Origin: Castanea sativa
Lineage: Eukaryota; Streptophyta; Magnoliopsida; Fagales; Fagaceae
Length of the DNA stretch: 64,000 nt
Direction: 5' to 3'
Assembly: GCF_040712315.1 (NCBI RefSeq)
Contig: NC_134023.1
Span: 63,937,257 to 64,001,256 of the forward strand
Shown here: positions 12,079 through 23,684 of the stretch, in pieces
Layout of the letters: every line of letters begins with the position of its first letter
Numbering within the stretch: the first letter of the stretch is position 1
Program-made: the position numbers and the translations under genes
Notes under the pieces: generated by a model
Database searches by the model: none
What the model was told of the DNA's origin: nothing
The model's input: the letters and a program-made list of their open reading frames with translations, nothing else

Positions 12079-12926
12079 TGTAAGGGTTTAGCGTGTGAAA
12101 TCAAAGAAGAACTGTGAAGAACAAGGCAACTCACGACTTGCTCGTGGCTGACTCGTGAGTGGACAACCCCCGCAAAAAGTCACGTGAGAAGCACATACTG
12201 TCAACCTATTTTGTGTGCTTTCCTCATTTCTTTACTTACACTATAAAGCCCACATTACTCACGAAATTTTAAGGAGAAGTCCAAAGAGAAAACCTTAGAA
12301 ATTTATTTGAGAGTTAGAGATTGTACACTCACAATCATATACACATATCTCTTAGTTTTCCTCTACTCCTACCTCTCTAATTACATATCCTTGAGAGGTT
12401 CTTAGCCCAAACACATACCTTGCCCATTTTGAGTGTAATGAGTTGTTTTGGTGCTCATGGGAAGTATTGGATGAAACCATTCTTTGGCAGAAGCAATTGG
12501 AGCTAATTTTGGGATCCAAAAAGCTAGTAAAGACAAGGTTTGGAGAATCCCGTTGGTAGCTGGGACTTAGAGGGTCTAAGTACAAAGGGTAGTCTAAGCT
12601 TGGAGGGTCTATATTGTAACTCTTGTACTCCAACTTATTCAATAGTAGATTGATTCAACTTGGAGGGCCGCGAAGAGGTTTTTACGCTAAGCATTTTGGT
12701 TTTCCTTTTTGATAACACATCATCGAGTTATCTTTGTTTGCATCTCTCTTCCCTTACTTCTTGTGCATTACATTTAATTGTTAATTATGTATGCCCATGC
12801 ACTAGGAAGTAGTCTTAGTTAATTGCGCATTAATTACTCTTATTCTGCACCTAATTGAGTAGATTAAAAGCAATTTAGTCGTAAGTTTAAAATTGGAAGT
12901 CTAAACAAGTTTTGGTAGTTTTACCA
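12079..12926 (+). mobile_element. Probable solo LTR
   Basis: About 848 bp beginning TGTAAGGG and ending ACCA, flanked by TTTAA on the left and TTGAA on the right (4 of 5 matching). Internally there is a TATA box (CTATAAAG at 12,241) about 170 bp into the sequence, then a long leader-like region, as in a promoter-bearing LTR. No internal retrotransposon genes adjoin it. The minus-strand frame at 12,352-12,642 has no support. Confidence 0.5.
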
Positions 12927-12981
12927 TTGAACTTAAATGGTACAAATACTACAATTCTAGTTTAGAGATATTATGATTTAC

Positions 12982-13863
12982 TAGTTTGTTAGGTTCTAAG
13001 ACTTTAGGAACTAATGTATTAGAACTTCAATTTGTATTATGTTGGCAAATCATGATCAAAATATAGAGTCTAGGTTTAGGCTTGCTCAAAGTGTGATTTA
13101 ATGTAAAACTGGAATCGAGTGATTGCAGCATTTATTGGACAAAATCTACAAGGCTCGATCGATCGAAAATTAGACTCAATCGATCGAAACTTGTGCAGAT
13201 TTAATTTTCTGCAAAAATTCCAATTCAGCCCAAGCCCATATGACCTATAAGGTTAAGTGTTTTACTCCAAGTATAAAAGAAAAAACCCTAGCTATGTTTT
13301 AGAAGTTTTTTAGAGAGTTGTGTGTTGAATCTTCTGTGAGATCTAGAGGTGTTTACCTTCATATACACACATAAAGTTATCAAGATCAAGATTCACGTCA
13401 AGAACTTGATGATCTCTTCAGTTGCTGCATAAAGAACTTTAAAAAAGATCTGAAATCTTTGAGGGGAGTCTCAAAGTCACAAGTAGGAGAACTTGTAACT
13501 GCTGCAGATCAAAAAAAGAAGTTTAGTCCGTGAACTCGGAGCTGTCACGTGGTCGTGGTAGTAAGTTTTCTACAGAAGGTAGCAATAGGATGTTAGTGGT
13601 CTAAATTTTATTGTAAAAACTTCAATTCTTTCACAGTAGATCTGTTTTTACCTTGAGGATAGTTAGGTTAAATCCTCCACAAGTTTCTTACCAATTAGGT
13701 TTTCCTGAGTTATCATATCGTAGTATTCTTTATTTTTCCGCATTATTTGCATGATATGATATTAGTGTGTTAAACTAGAACTGAATAATTTATCTAAGTA
13801 ATCATTTGGCTAAATAACTAGGTTAAACAATTTGTGTTAAGGGGTCTAAAAATGTACATAGTT
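12982..13863 (+). mobile_element. Solo LTR of a copia-type element
   Basis: LTR 12,987-13,858 (872 bp) begins TGTTAGG, ends GTACA, and is bracketed by a perfect 5-bp target duplication TAGTT (12,982-12,986 and 13,859-13,863). A TATA box lies at 13,272-13,279 (TATAAAAG). The 3' part (AGGGGTCTAAAAATGTACA) is typical of plant copia LTR ends. No primer site, gag or pol follows, so it is a solo LTR left by LTR-LTR recombination. Confidence 0.85.
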
Positions 13864-13869
13864 GACACC

Positions 13870-14870
13870 TCTTAGTGTTTTCAACATAAACATCTAAGGT
13901 TCAAATTCTCCCTCCCCACTCTCCCAACTATTGAATTATAATTATTTTATATAAAAAAAAAATTGGCCTTCAATGATCCAAAAGTGAGGAAACAAATAAT
14001 AATGTTATTTATACATTTTAAATTTGGGTTATTACATAAATTCTAATTAACTGAATTAGTAAAAATCATTTTACTTGAATAATTAAAGTACTTGTCAATT
14101 CAAAACTACTCATATTCTTAGTTGTTAGTTTGGAAGTTGGTAGGTCAGTGGAGCTTTGAAAACTGCTCATCTTTTCAATTGATATGTTAGTATTTGAGGT
14201 TTTTAAAAATATATATTAATTTTTTTTCACAATTGCACACATCAAAACTAAATAAATTGTCATATAAATTTTTTAAAATAATCATATAAATTCTTGTAAT
14301 ATAAATAATTAATGCACAACTATCGATAATTGATATATGTCTTTACTCTATTGGTTAATTAAATAATATTATTTTAATTTCAATGAACTAATATTTTGAT
14401 ATAAATGCAAATTTTGTTAAAAAGAAACCCCACATAAAGAAAATCTCAAGGAATACATAATCTTATTCTCTCTCACATGAGATCTCTAATTTTATATATT
14501 GATTGATTAATTTGCAAAGGATAGAATTGAAGGAAATATTGAGAAATGGTTGAGGACAAGGGAGGAGAAATAGATTTCATATTAACATATTGTGTTGAAT
14601 TAGCAAAAGCTTTGAGGTTTCAGTGTGATTTAATAGTGTTTTAGAAGTTAAAAATAAGTAATGTTAAGTTGTCTCTTTTTAAGCAAAAGAAAATAAAAAG
14701 TAGATGAGTTTGAATCCACTAAATGTAAGTGAAACAAATTTGAGGTCAAATTAATAAAATATAATAGAATTTGAAAGGATTTTGAAATCTATATGCTTTA
14801 ATAAATTCAGATTTAGAATAGATACTCTCAAGCTTAACCCAAACATGTGTTACATGTCTTTTACAATTTT
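13870..14870. other. AT-rich intergenic DNA with SINE-like relic
   Basis: About 13,863-13,930 resembles the SINE at 6,137: GACACCTCTTAGTGTTTTC, then an AGGTTCAAATTCT B-box-like motif and a CCCTCCCC segment. The remainder is AT-rich with no gene I can support. Confidence 0.4.
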
Positions 14871-15113
14871 TAAGTGCACGAAAATTGACTGAAGTGGACT
14901 TAATTGGACCAAATTGGATGAAATGGACATAACTGAACCAAAATGGATTAAAGTGGACTGAAATAGATCGAGGTGGACTGAATGGGACCGAAGTAGACAT
15001 AACTTGACCGAACGGACTAAATGAATCGAAATGCTATGCTAGCTTGGTACAACAGGAGTGTAGTAACAATAAATTCTACCTTTCAACTTTTAGATATTAT
15101 ATATCGATATAGA
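14870..15113 (-). mobile_element. Helitron-family 5' end with GGAC minisatellite
   Basis: On the minus strand a TC start after host A at 15,113-15,112 is followed by TATATCGATATATAATATC and a segment ending CTACACTCCTGTTG. The same order occurs at 16,326-16,265 and, more diverged, at 9,831-9,790. Further in is a degenerate tandem repeat built on TGGACTGAA / TGGACCAAA (14,880-15,030), also found at 16,060-16,250 and inverted at 49,862-50,030. The 3' end was not found. Confidence 0.45.
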
Positions 15114-15643
15114 TGACCCAAGAGAGAGACCCAAACTTATTTATGCAAATATACCATGTAGAACAAATAAATTACTCATAGCCTTATTTGTATTGCAAAT
15201 ACTATATTCTTATAATTAGTTTTTTTTTTTTTTCACTACATCAAGGTACACTTTCTATTCTTTATTTTAGAATTAAAAATTATATCTTATCTCTCATGAA
15301 TGTAGTAGAACCCCGTATTGCTTTCACTGTTTGTTTTGTATGAGATGCAAAACTACGTTTTCCAACCGTTTGGAAGTTCATGTTTCCTATTGCTCGAGGC
15401 ATAGCTTTTGGCACTAATGGTTTCTCCTTTCATTTTTATAAGGCTTGGCTTATTATTTAATACTAATTGCAAACTCACATGCTCCATGGGAAAGGTAATA
15501 TAATTATTTTATAAGAATATAATGCAAAATTTATAGGTTAAATAGTGCATAGGTTATTTAAAAGTATTTTCTATTTTTATAAGTTTTATGTAATGGACCA
15601 TATAATGTATTTTGCATTCAATAACAATACATAGTGATTGAAT

Positions 15644-15674
<31 letters not shown>

Positions 15675-16060
15675 GTAATTAAAAAAAAAGATTTAAATTA
15701 CATAATTATAATATTGTTTTACATAAATGGAGAAGGTGTTATTAAAATGGAATTTTTTAATAATAATAAAATACCATAATTAGTTGACTAATTTGTGGAA
15801 TTTATTTATTTTTTCCTCCTAATAATAAGTATAATGCTTATATTATTGAAACTTGAATATTAGGTAATCTTGTGAACATTTATCATTTTATTACTTTTTT
15901 AGGGCCTTATCTTTAATTTCTAATTCCTATTTTGTTTGTATGTTTTAGCCCAAAACTAAAGAGTTTGACCCAAATAAAATAATATATCATAATTTTCACC
16001 CCAAAATTTAAGAAAAAAAATGAATTTTTAAGCCCAAAATCAATTTATGGTCCAATTAAT
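15114..16060. other. AT-rich non-coding DNA
   Basis: No gene supported. It holds a TA run followed by a CA run (about 15,645-15,675) and long AT-rich stretches. Confidence 0.6.
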
Positions 16061-16950
16061 TCAAAATTGGGCCAAAATGGATTGAAAAGAAAAAATTGGA
16101 CCCAAATGGACTAACGTTACCGAATGAAACAAAATCGACCAAAGTGGGCCGAATGTGTACCAAAAGGACTTAATTGGACCGAATAGATTGAAGTGAATCA
16201 AAGTGTAGCAAATGAAAGAAAGTTGACTGAATGGACCAAAATGGACTGAAATGCTACGCTTATGAAGCTTAACAGGAGTGTAGCAATAATAAATGCTAGG
16301 TTTCAAGTTTCAACTATTAGATATTACTAGTCGCTAACTCATGCGATGCACGAGAAAGTTGTTGATAAGGACAGATCCATCAATCGACACATAACTTCCC
16401 TAATATGAAAAAAAAAAAAAAATCAATATCAAGGTACAAATTATACAAACCAATAAAATCTATCACATACAATGAGATATCATGATAATGAAGAACTTAA
16501 GATCATATTTAGAAAATATATAACTGATATAAGTACACTCCAATAGGATTAATTACACAATTATAGTTAATCTAACACTCATTCAATCAAATATCTTTCA
16601 TAAGTTACATTAATCATTCTTGATGTCCATGATGTATCTAAATTCTAACATTGCTGGTAAAAAAAGATGCTTGACCTCAATGGGTTTGAAAAAAAAAAAA
16701 CACAATACCAATTTACACAATTGCTAAAATCTTCACTTTCCACTATTGTGTGTGTGTGTGTGCGCGCAAGAGAGAGAGAGAGAGAGACAGAGAGAGGTGG
16801 TTGTTGTGTTGCATCTCTTAAGAAGAATCTACCCTATGCATTTATTTTTTTTTTTTTGCTATGTAATTGAAAAAAAAAATAGAGGTACCACTTTCAAAGT
16901 ATGCACAATTGGGATATTAAAGGTAAAGGAAAATGAGAAAATGAGCCCAC

Positions 16951-17026
16951 CTAAAAATTGTTTGCTCTTCTTGATGTTGACTTCTCTATCATCATCCAAA
17001 ATCAAATTCATGTACTCCTCAAAGTC
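16951..17026 (-). pseudogene. SmE (snRNP E)-like exon fragment
   Basis: Between a good acceptor (TGCCTTACAG) and a donor (AG followed by GTGGGC), a 76-nt block reads DFEEYMNLILDDDREV followed by NIKKSKQFLG. This resembles the Sm2-region exon of small nuclear ribonucleoprotein E, a core spliceosomal Sm-ring protein, whose family motif is FDEYMNLVLD followed by a lysine-rich stretch and LG. The other SmE exons are not found nearby. It is probably a captured or decayed fragment inside a Helitron, not a working gene. A search against Sm proteins would settle it. Confidence 0.55.
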
Positions 17027-17039
17027 CTGTAAGGCATAA

Positions 17040-20000
17040 AAATTAACATTTTAACAAACTTGCGTGTTTTTACTTAAAATTGAGAAAGAAGCTAAAAATT
17101 AGATTGATATCAACCTTTTAACCAAAATTCAACACTTTAATGATTCTACATCAATCGTATATTTTGCCATTGTTAGCTGCAACATATATCTTTTCATCTG
17201 TGACAAATATAGTGCAATTTTGGCCAAGAGTAGACAAACTTCATCCTACATTGCTCTAAGAAATCTATAGAATCCTTACCCTAAAATCTAAAAGAACATG
17301 TTGCAGCCATGGATAGGAGGGCAAAACAAAAAATTACACATTCATAAAGATCTCAAAGTTCTCAAAATGTAAATTTGACGATATCACCTCCCCCCTCCCC
17401 CCTCCCCCAGACATGTTTGATATACATAACATATAGCAAAAATACTTATCATAAATGTGATTGAAAAATTGAAGTACTAAATTACAACCCTCTGCATAAT
17501 ATTATATATATATATATATATATAATAGATAAAAATAGAATATCCATAACCATTTTATCTTCAAAACATTATAATAGGCAATGCTGCAAAAATTCAGGAT
17601 GATTCACCTACAAATAGCTTAACCATACTTGCTACTCCATATAATTCAAATTAAGACGTTTGATTTTTTCCCTCGCATCACACAACCATATTATCAACTA
17701 AAATTTTAAGAATAGAATTACATGCAAAACCCTGAAAAGCCAAACATTGAAAAGGACGAAATCAATAATTAAAAGTCCTAAAGACATTACCACTATCATG
17801 CAATGTCCAATACAACCACTTGTAATAATCACTATGAGAAGCAAATATACAACAAATAACCATTAAATAGAATAACACATCATCAAGAATATACCTTCTT
17901 TTCTTTTTACAACTGCACCATCTATCATAAGTGTGGACGCAAGAACTTCTCTATACACAAATGCAAGTTATAAGTTGAAGGAGACAAAAAGGTCAATAAC
18001 TCTTTAGGTTGTCAAACATGATCACTTGAAAGCATTAGAATATATGTTTTAAGGTTAACAATTCCTCGAATTCAATTTGTTCAAGGAACCTACAGAATCA
18101 AAGACCAGTCCTGTAGTTTATAAAGGAAATTAAAATAATACACATTTTGAAGGCAAGTTATGTCTACCTCAAGCAACGTGTTCCAAATTTGAGTCTTGAA
18201 ATCAGCCTAACCCACCTTTCCCTAACCTTTTCTAATTTAAATGGTAAATATCTACCACTTCAGTAACATTAATCATACATAAATATATGAAATTATATTA
18301 TTACCATATGAGATAATATCTCCATGATAAACTTTGCCTTCAACCCTATTCTTCCTCTACCTCTTCCAATTGAGATATGGCATTTGCCCTGCAATCAAAA
18401 TACAGTAGGTAAACAGAAGTTAAAGAGAGACAAAAGCATTAAGAGAACAGAATAAGCAACCTTGTATCATTGAGGAAGACAAAAATATTTTGCAATTAAA
18501 AGCAAGCGTACCTGTACCAAAACCACCACAATGGTGGAAGCTGTGACTTTTGTGTGTACCAGCAAACAACAGCATCTTGCTACAAAGAGTTCAAATTGTC
18601 TGTTAGGAGGATATTCTTAGTAATATCAGGCTTTACAATTTTGTCAACAAAATTCACATATATTTTTATATATAAATATATAGATATATATCACTTACCA
18701 ATCAAAAGCTTTTGAGTGTGACTTCTTTTAAGAAAAGGAAGTGATAAACAGGGAGAAAAATTTATAACCCAAATGGCATTGGTTTGAGATAGAAAAAAAA
18801 AAAAAAAAGTTTCCAAAATCAAAGCTAATCTACAAAAATCTGTAAAGCCAAATCAAACATAAAGTAATTAATTTATCTAAAAAAAAGATGTATCAAACCA
18901 GGGAGAGATATAGGCACCGGTTGGCCATATCCTCAAAGGCATAGGCAGTTGAGAGAGAAATCATCACTTCATAATCAAGTACAATCCTAAACAATGAAAA
19001 GAATATGAGACCTAAGATTAAGATGTAAAACCCATTTTCTTTTTCCCTTAGTCCCAATATCAACAAATCTATATTAATCATTAAACCATTAACTAAGGCA
19101 AAGTTAATCAAAATTAAATCACTGAATAAAATCTTTTAACAAAAAAACAAAAGGAAGATATAGTACCTGAAGATCAAATGTTGTTTCCAAACTTTTCAAG
19201 GGCTTCAGACTCCTCCATCTCCACCTCTACCTCTATTTTTTCCACCACTTTTGCACCTTCTAAAACACCAACAACCCAACTTCCTGAAATGAAATCATTT
19301 AATACAATCTCTTTTAAATTAAGTCATTAAAATAACAGCAAATGACTAACAACAAGATCCTTTTGATAACCAATTTTAAATCTAACCCAATAACTTAAAT
19401 CAAAACCAACCAACCAAAATACCAAAAACTAAATCCTATGAAATGCCTAAATTAAAATTATATTTTTTTAAACCTCTATGTATCTCTTTCAAACGTGGAA
19501 GACTCATAAGTTGTCTACATTTATCTAATGGGTAACAACAAATAGAACCCAACAATAATTAACTGACACTGACACCCACAAATCTATAATATATATATAT
19601 ATACACACACACACACACTATAGAACCTTATTCAGAAGCTTTGAATTAAAAGAACACAAATTAGTAAACCAAAGTGCTAAACTGGACCCAAAAGCCACAA
19701 TTTTACTCCCACTAACAAATAAATAAAGAAAACAGGTCAGGGGGAAAATCCTAAAATTAAATTAAAAACATTACTAACCATTCCTTAAAACACCAAGAGA
19801 CAAAGCCTTGGTAGAATTTGATCTTTTATGGTGTTTCCCTGGGAAAAAAAAATATAGAGAGGAAAACATATTAGGAATTGAAATCTATAATTGCAGCAAA
19901 CGTTAATTAGGAACCCCCAAATCCCAAAATTAATAACCCCCAAATCGAAAATTTAGTAGTTTTCCCAGTGTCCTTGTTTGTTTTCTCAATTTCCTACAAA

Positions 20001-20450
20001 CATTTGATCCTCAAAGTTATTTTGGAAACAAAAACCACAAATTATTCATAAGAAAATAGATTAGGACAACAACAACAAAAAAGAAGAGAATAGTGATGAT
20101 TAAACTGGGAAATTTTGGGGGCAACACTCGCTTGGATTGGATGTGTGGAAACTAGAAAATGAACCTTCTCATTGATCCAGGATGACGGTATGACTTTACT
20201 TACTTTTGGGTAGCAAATGTCTCTGCACATATTATTGGGTGTGCAAACTGTAACGGTGTCTAGAGTTGGTGGTGGTTAGTTCTTGAAGAAGAGGTTTAGG
20301 GTTTTATCATGAGGCTAGAGAGAAGAAGGCTTTCACTAATATAAGCAGGGCAAAAAATAAGATAAGAGAAACACTCCTGCAGGAAATAGATATTAGGGAG
20401 GAGAGAGAGAGAGAGTTTAAGTACAGAGAAAGAGAGATAAGAAAGGAAGT
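17040..20450. other. Interior of inner Helitron, no intact gene
   Basis: Minus-strand blocks between splice-like signals include 19,190-19,262 (an acidic EVEVEMEESEALEKF frame ending in a stop) and 18,345-18,385 (ISIGRGRGRIGLKAK). I do not recognise either. Open frames at 18,893-19,111 and 20,042-20,230 lack support. About 20,240-20,345, read on minus, resembles a 5' leader. Confidence 0.35.
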
Positions 20451-20744
20451 ATTTTTTTTTTTTTTAGATAAGAAAGAAGTGTTTGTTTTATATTTGGTAA
20501 CTACTCCCGCGAAGCGTCTTGACAGTGTGTCTCTATATTAATTCAGACAACTAAATAACAACCGTACTAAGAAAAATCAAAACATTTTGCATAAACCACA
20601 GAACGAAAAGATACATTGTTTTGTATTTTCAATGGTAGAGGTGGTATTAATTTATGTAGCCACGTGGTGTAATGAAGAGTGATCAATAAAAGATCAAATG
20701 TTTTGCTTTTATATTATTATATAGATAGATATAGATATAGGATA

Positions 20745-22613
20745 GATAATGTCAGTGGCGGAGCTAGAAATTTGTATTTGGGGTGGGGGGTCAGGGCGAA
20801 CATAAAATAAGATTAATAATTTTTTCCTAACCACGCTATATGTATAGATCTATACTATATACAATAGTTGAATGAGATAATTAAAAATTGCTTAAAGACT
20901 TAAAAAGAAAAAAAAAATTGTCAAGAGTCTCGTAACATAACTTGCATCTCATTGCGTTTCCAACATATACATTTAAAGTTCAAATCTTTCATTTCTTGTT
21001 GTAATTATCCAATTTGTCAAAAATAACAAACAATTTTTGAATAAGTACTAAGCAATACAATAATAACCATTACCTATTCACCCAAAAAACAGAAAACACT
21101 CACACATATAATCTTTGTGATGAACCACTTACACATATAATTGTTTATTATATTTATACATTATTAATTAATAACAAATGATAACAGGTTGTAGAAAAGT
21201 CATACATGAAAGTAGTGAGATTCTAAATAATATTGCACTACTGCTAATAGTAATGCTTTTGCTTTTTGAAGACAAACCATACACGTGTAGGACATGGACC
21301 AAAATTGTAATCTCAAATTTGTTAAAAAACATCTTGTCAAGATCTTTTAGAGTTTTTAGGGAACTCTACCGAATAGAGTTCTTTAAACCTTGTCTTCTTT
21401 TTTTTTTTTTTGTGTGGTAATAGATGGTTAAAAGATTATGCCATGTCGTTATTTCACTATCAAAATCATTAAAATAAGGGTGCCACCTCAGTTATTTAAA
21501 ATACAAATTCACAAGTCAGATTTTATTAATTTGTTTTACTTTTCTAAAACTTGAAAACCCAGAATTTTCAAAACTTACCGTCGCTCTCGTCCTCTATTCT
21601 CACTGCCATGCCGGCATGTACTTCAACCTTTACTCTCCCACATTCCTTTCTCTTCAAGTTTTTTGGCTATAGCCTACGATCAGATCTTGCTATGAAAACC
21701 TTTAGAGAAAAAAAAAAAAAAATTGCTAAGTTTGGAGTTTCACTTTCTATGAGACTTCGGACAGCAGTGAGGACAAAGGTTGTTGTGTAAACATTTGCAA
21801 AGGTTGGTCGGTGACGTCATGGCGATGAGAACAGAGGAGAAGACAGTCAAGTTTTGTAAATTATGGGTTTTTTAGGTTTTAGATCTAAAAAATCAGTGGC
21901 CATTTGCAGAGGTACGAACAAAGTTGATTTGCTTTCAAATTGAACTACAGCAACACCAAATGCTAAGATCATCCCACATTGCTATATCCCTTTGATTTCC
22001 TGAAGATTTTTTAGTAAGCAAATCAATGTTGAACTCCCCAGTAACAGAAGAACAATAATGGACAATCCATTTATCAAATATTATGATGAGAATCTTTGAA
22101 ATATTATAAGGACTCAATGTTCTAAATTTGGATATTTATCAAATATTAGTATTTAGGTATTAGATCACTGAAAGAAAGAACAATTCTTCATTGCTTCATC
22201 TGACCCCTCGCTTGGGCTTTTTTTTTAAAAAAATAATTTTTTTATTGCAAATCTAGGCTTTTAAACTTTAATCTGGGTTTTCTGAGCTTCTAAAAAAAAA
22301 AAAACGAATTAATAAAATCTGATGTGTCAATTTGTATTTTTAATAACTTATGTGGCACAGATATTTTAATGATTTTGTTTGTAAAATAATCACTTGGCAT
22401 AATTTGAACCATCTATTACAAAATGAAAGGTTAAGATTTTAAGAACTCCACGTGATAGAGTACCTTAAGAATTCTAGAATATCTTAATCTGTTTAGACTT
22501 CAAGTCTTAAAAGTTTAAAGGTTTGGCATAATAGGACTTGAGATAGTGGGATAAAGTACTAAAGAAGATAAAAATAAAAAAAGAAAACAACAAACCAAAT
22601 CAAGAAATCACAC

Positions 22614-22658
<45 letters not shown>

Positions 22659-23140
22659 CCTATGGTGGGTGCCACTGGGGTGTTACCTATCTGGTATCTG
22701 TTCAGATGTAGATCTGCTGGAGGTATTAATTTGATTGTGTGGCCGGTGATTTTTCTAGAATGAAGAAAAGAGCTTCCCGCCTTCAAATCCAAAAGTGCAA
22801 AACCCAAAGGTTTTTCAATGAAAATAGAGCAAAAATTAGAATCTTATTTTTTAATTTTTGAGTAGCTATAATATTTTCACAACAAATTTTCGGTGGTAAA
22901 TTATTTTTGTTTCTCATTTGTACATTATTAATATTTTTTTATACACTTAGGATTTATTGTAAATTAGGGGGGCCAGTTTGAGTACTTTCTGAGAAAAATT
23001 TAAATTGGTAGGGATAATTATCATACTAATATATACTAATCAATTTTTTTGAAAAATTTGGGAGGAGGGTGGGGGGGGGGGGCGGGAGGCGTGGCCAAGG
23101 CCACCTTTGGTCTCAATGTGGCTCTGCCACTGGATGATAT
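20745..23140. mobile_element. hAT-like element with CAGTGGCGGAGC ends
   Basis: The left terminus is CAGTGGCGGAGC at 20,753; the right terminus reversed is CAGTGGCAGAGCC ending at 23,132. The flanking 8-mers GATAATGT (20,745-20,752) and GATGATAT (23,133-23,140) agree at 6 of 8 positions, compatible with an old hAT-type 8-bp duplication. The subterminal DNA is G-rich (GGGGTGGGGGG; GGGGGGGGGCGGG). Inside are AT-rich non-coding sequence and a (GA)n run (22,617-22,656). No transposase. Confidence 0.6.
22617..22656. repeat. (GA)n microsatellite
   Basis: About 20 GA units within the hAT-like element. Confidence 0.9.
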
Positions 23141-23684
23141 ATTAATTATTAGAAAAATATTATGTAGTAAACAAAAAATTTACTTCTAATACGTCTACTT
23201 GAACATGATATTAAAATGGTGAAAATCCTTCATGCATAAGGCAAGGTCGGAAGCTAAAGGATTTCAAATTTCATATTTGGTGCTCTAAATATCGTTTTAT
23301 TCGTTTGGGCTATACTGATGATTTATTGTTGTTTTTTCATGATTGTTAAGTATTCGTTTTATATGTATATCATAATAACTAATAATTAATATACTTCTCT
23401 CAAAAGAAAAAAAAAATTAATATAATTTTATTTCTTTCACATCTCAAATTTTAATTAGAATAAAAAATCCTTATAGAAAAGAAAAGTCAAATATACCGTT
23501 GGTTCCTAAAACCTTAGCTCATGACCAATTTAGCCCTCGAAATTCATAGTGTTTTCTTTTAATTCATAATTAACAACTTAAAAGTGATCGTTTTTAGTCC
23601 CTAACAGATCTAATGGAGTGATGATAGGCTAGATTTTAGTTTGGTCACGTAATGGTTGCATAGAAGAATTTAATAGATGATGAC
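23141..23684. other. Non-coding stretch
   Basis: AT-rich DNA between the hAT-like element and the truncated At-4/1-like copy. I see no gene or clear repeat. Confidence 0.5.

Larger units (their letters stand above)
16327..20729 (-). mobile_element. Inner Helitron (4.4 kb) carrying gene fragments
   Basis: The 3' end on the minus strand has a 7-bp-stem hairpin with loop ATC (CTCGTGC / GCATGAG), a seven-base spacer, then CTAG at 16,327-16,330 followed by T. The 5' end is TCTATCTATATAATAATAT at 20,729, after A. The A-T insertion site inside the outer copy is consistent. No Rep/helicase is visible. The interior has splice-like signals on the minus strand: an SmE-like exon (16,951-17,026) and an AAACCCTAAACC leader motif (about 20,300). 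These suggest host gene pieces were captured. Microsatellites lie at 16,746-16,795, 17,392-17,408 and 17,503-17,525. Confidence 0.55.
16061..20742 (-). mobile_element. Outer Helitron-family copy interrupted by an inner Helitron
   Basis: The 16,061-16,326 part carries the GGAC minisatellite and the leader shared with the 15,113 copy, but its 5' tip is cut at 16,326. The missing tip (TCCTATATCTATA) sits at 20,742-20,730, on the far side of the inner element, preceded by host A at 20,743. Joining the two parts across the inner element matches the tip of the 15,113 copy. The 3' end of this outer copy was not identified. Confidence 0.45.

Noticed and set aside
12352..12642. 96-codon minus frame
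   Set aside because: It lies entirely within a probable solo LTR, on the strand opposite to its TATA box.
13863..13930. Functional tRNA gene from the B-box-like GGTTCAAATTC
   Set aside because: No cloverleaf or A box at the right distance; better explained as a SINE relic. I found no credible tRNA or rRNA gene in the window.
20290..20320. AAACCCTAAACC motif as telomeric repeat
   Set aside because: Only about one and a half units; such motifs are common in plant 5' leaders, so no interstitial telomere array is supported.
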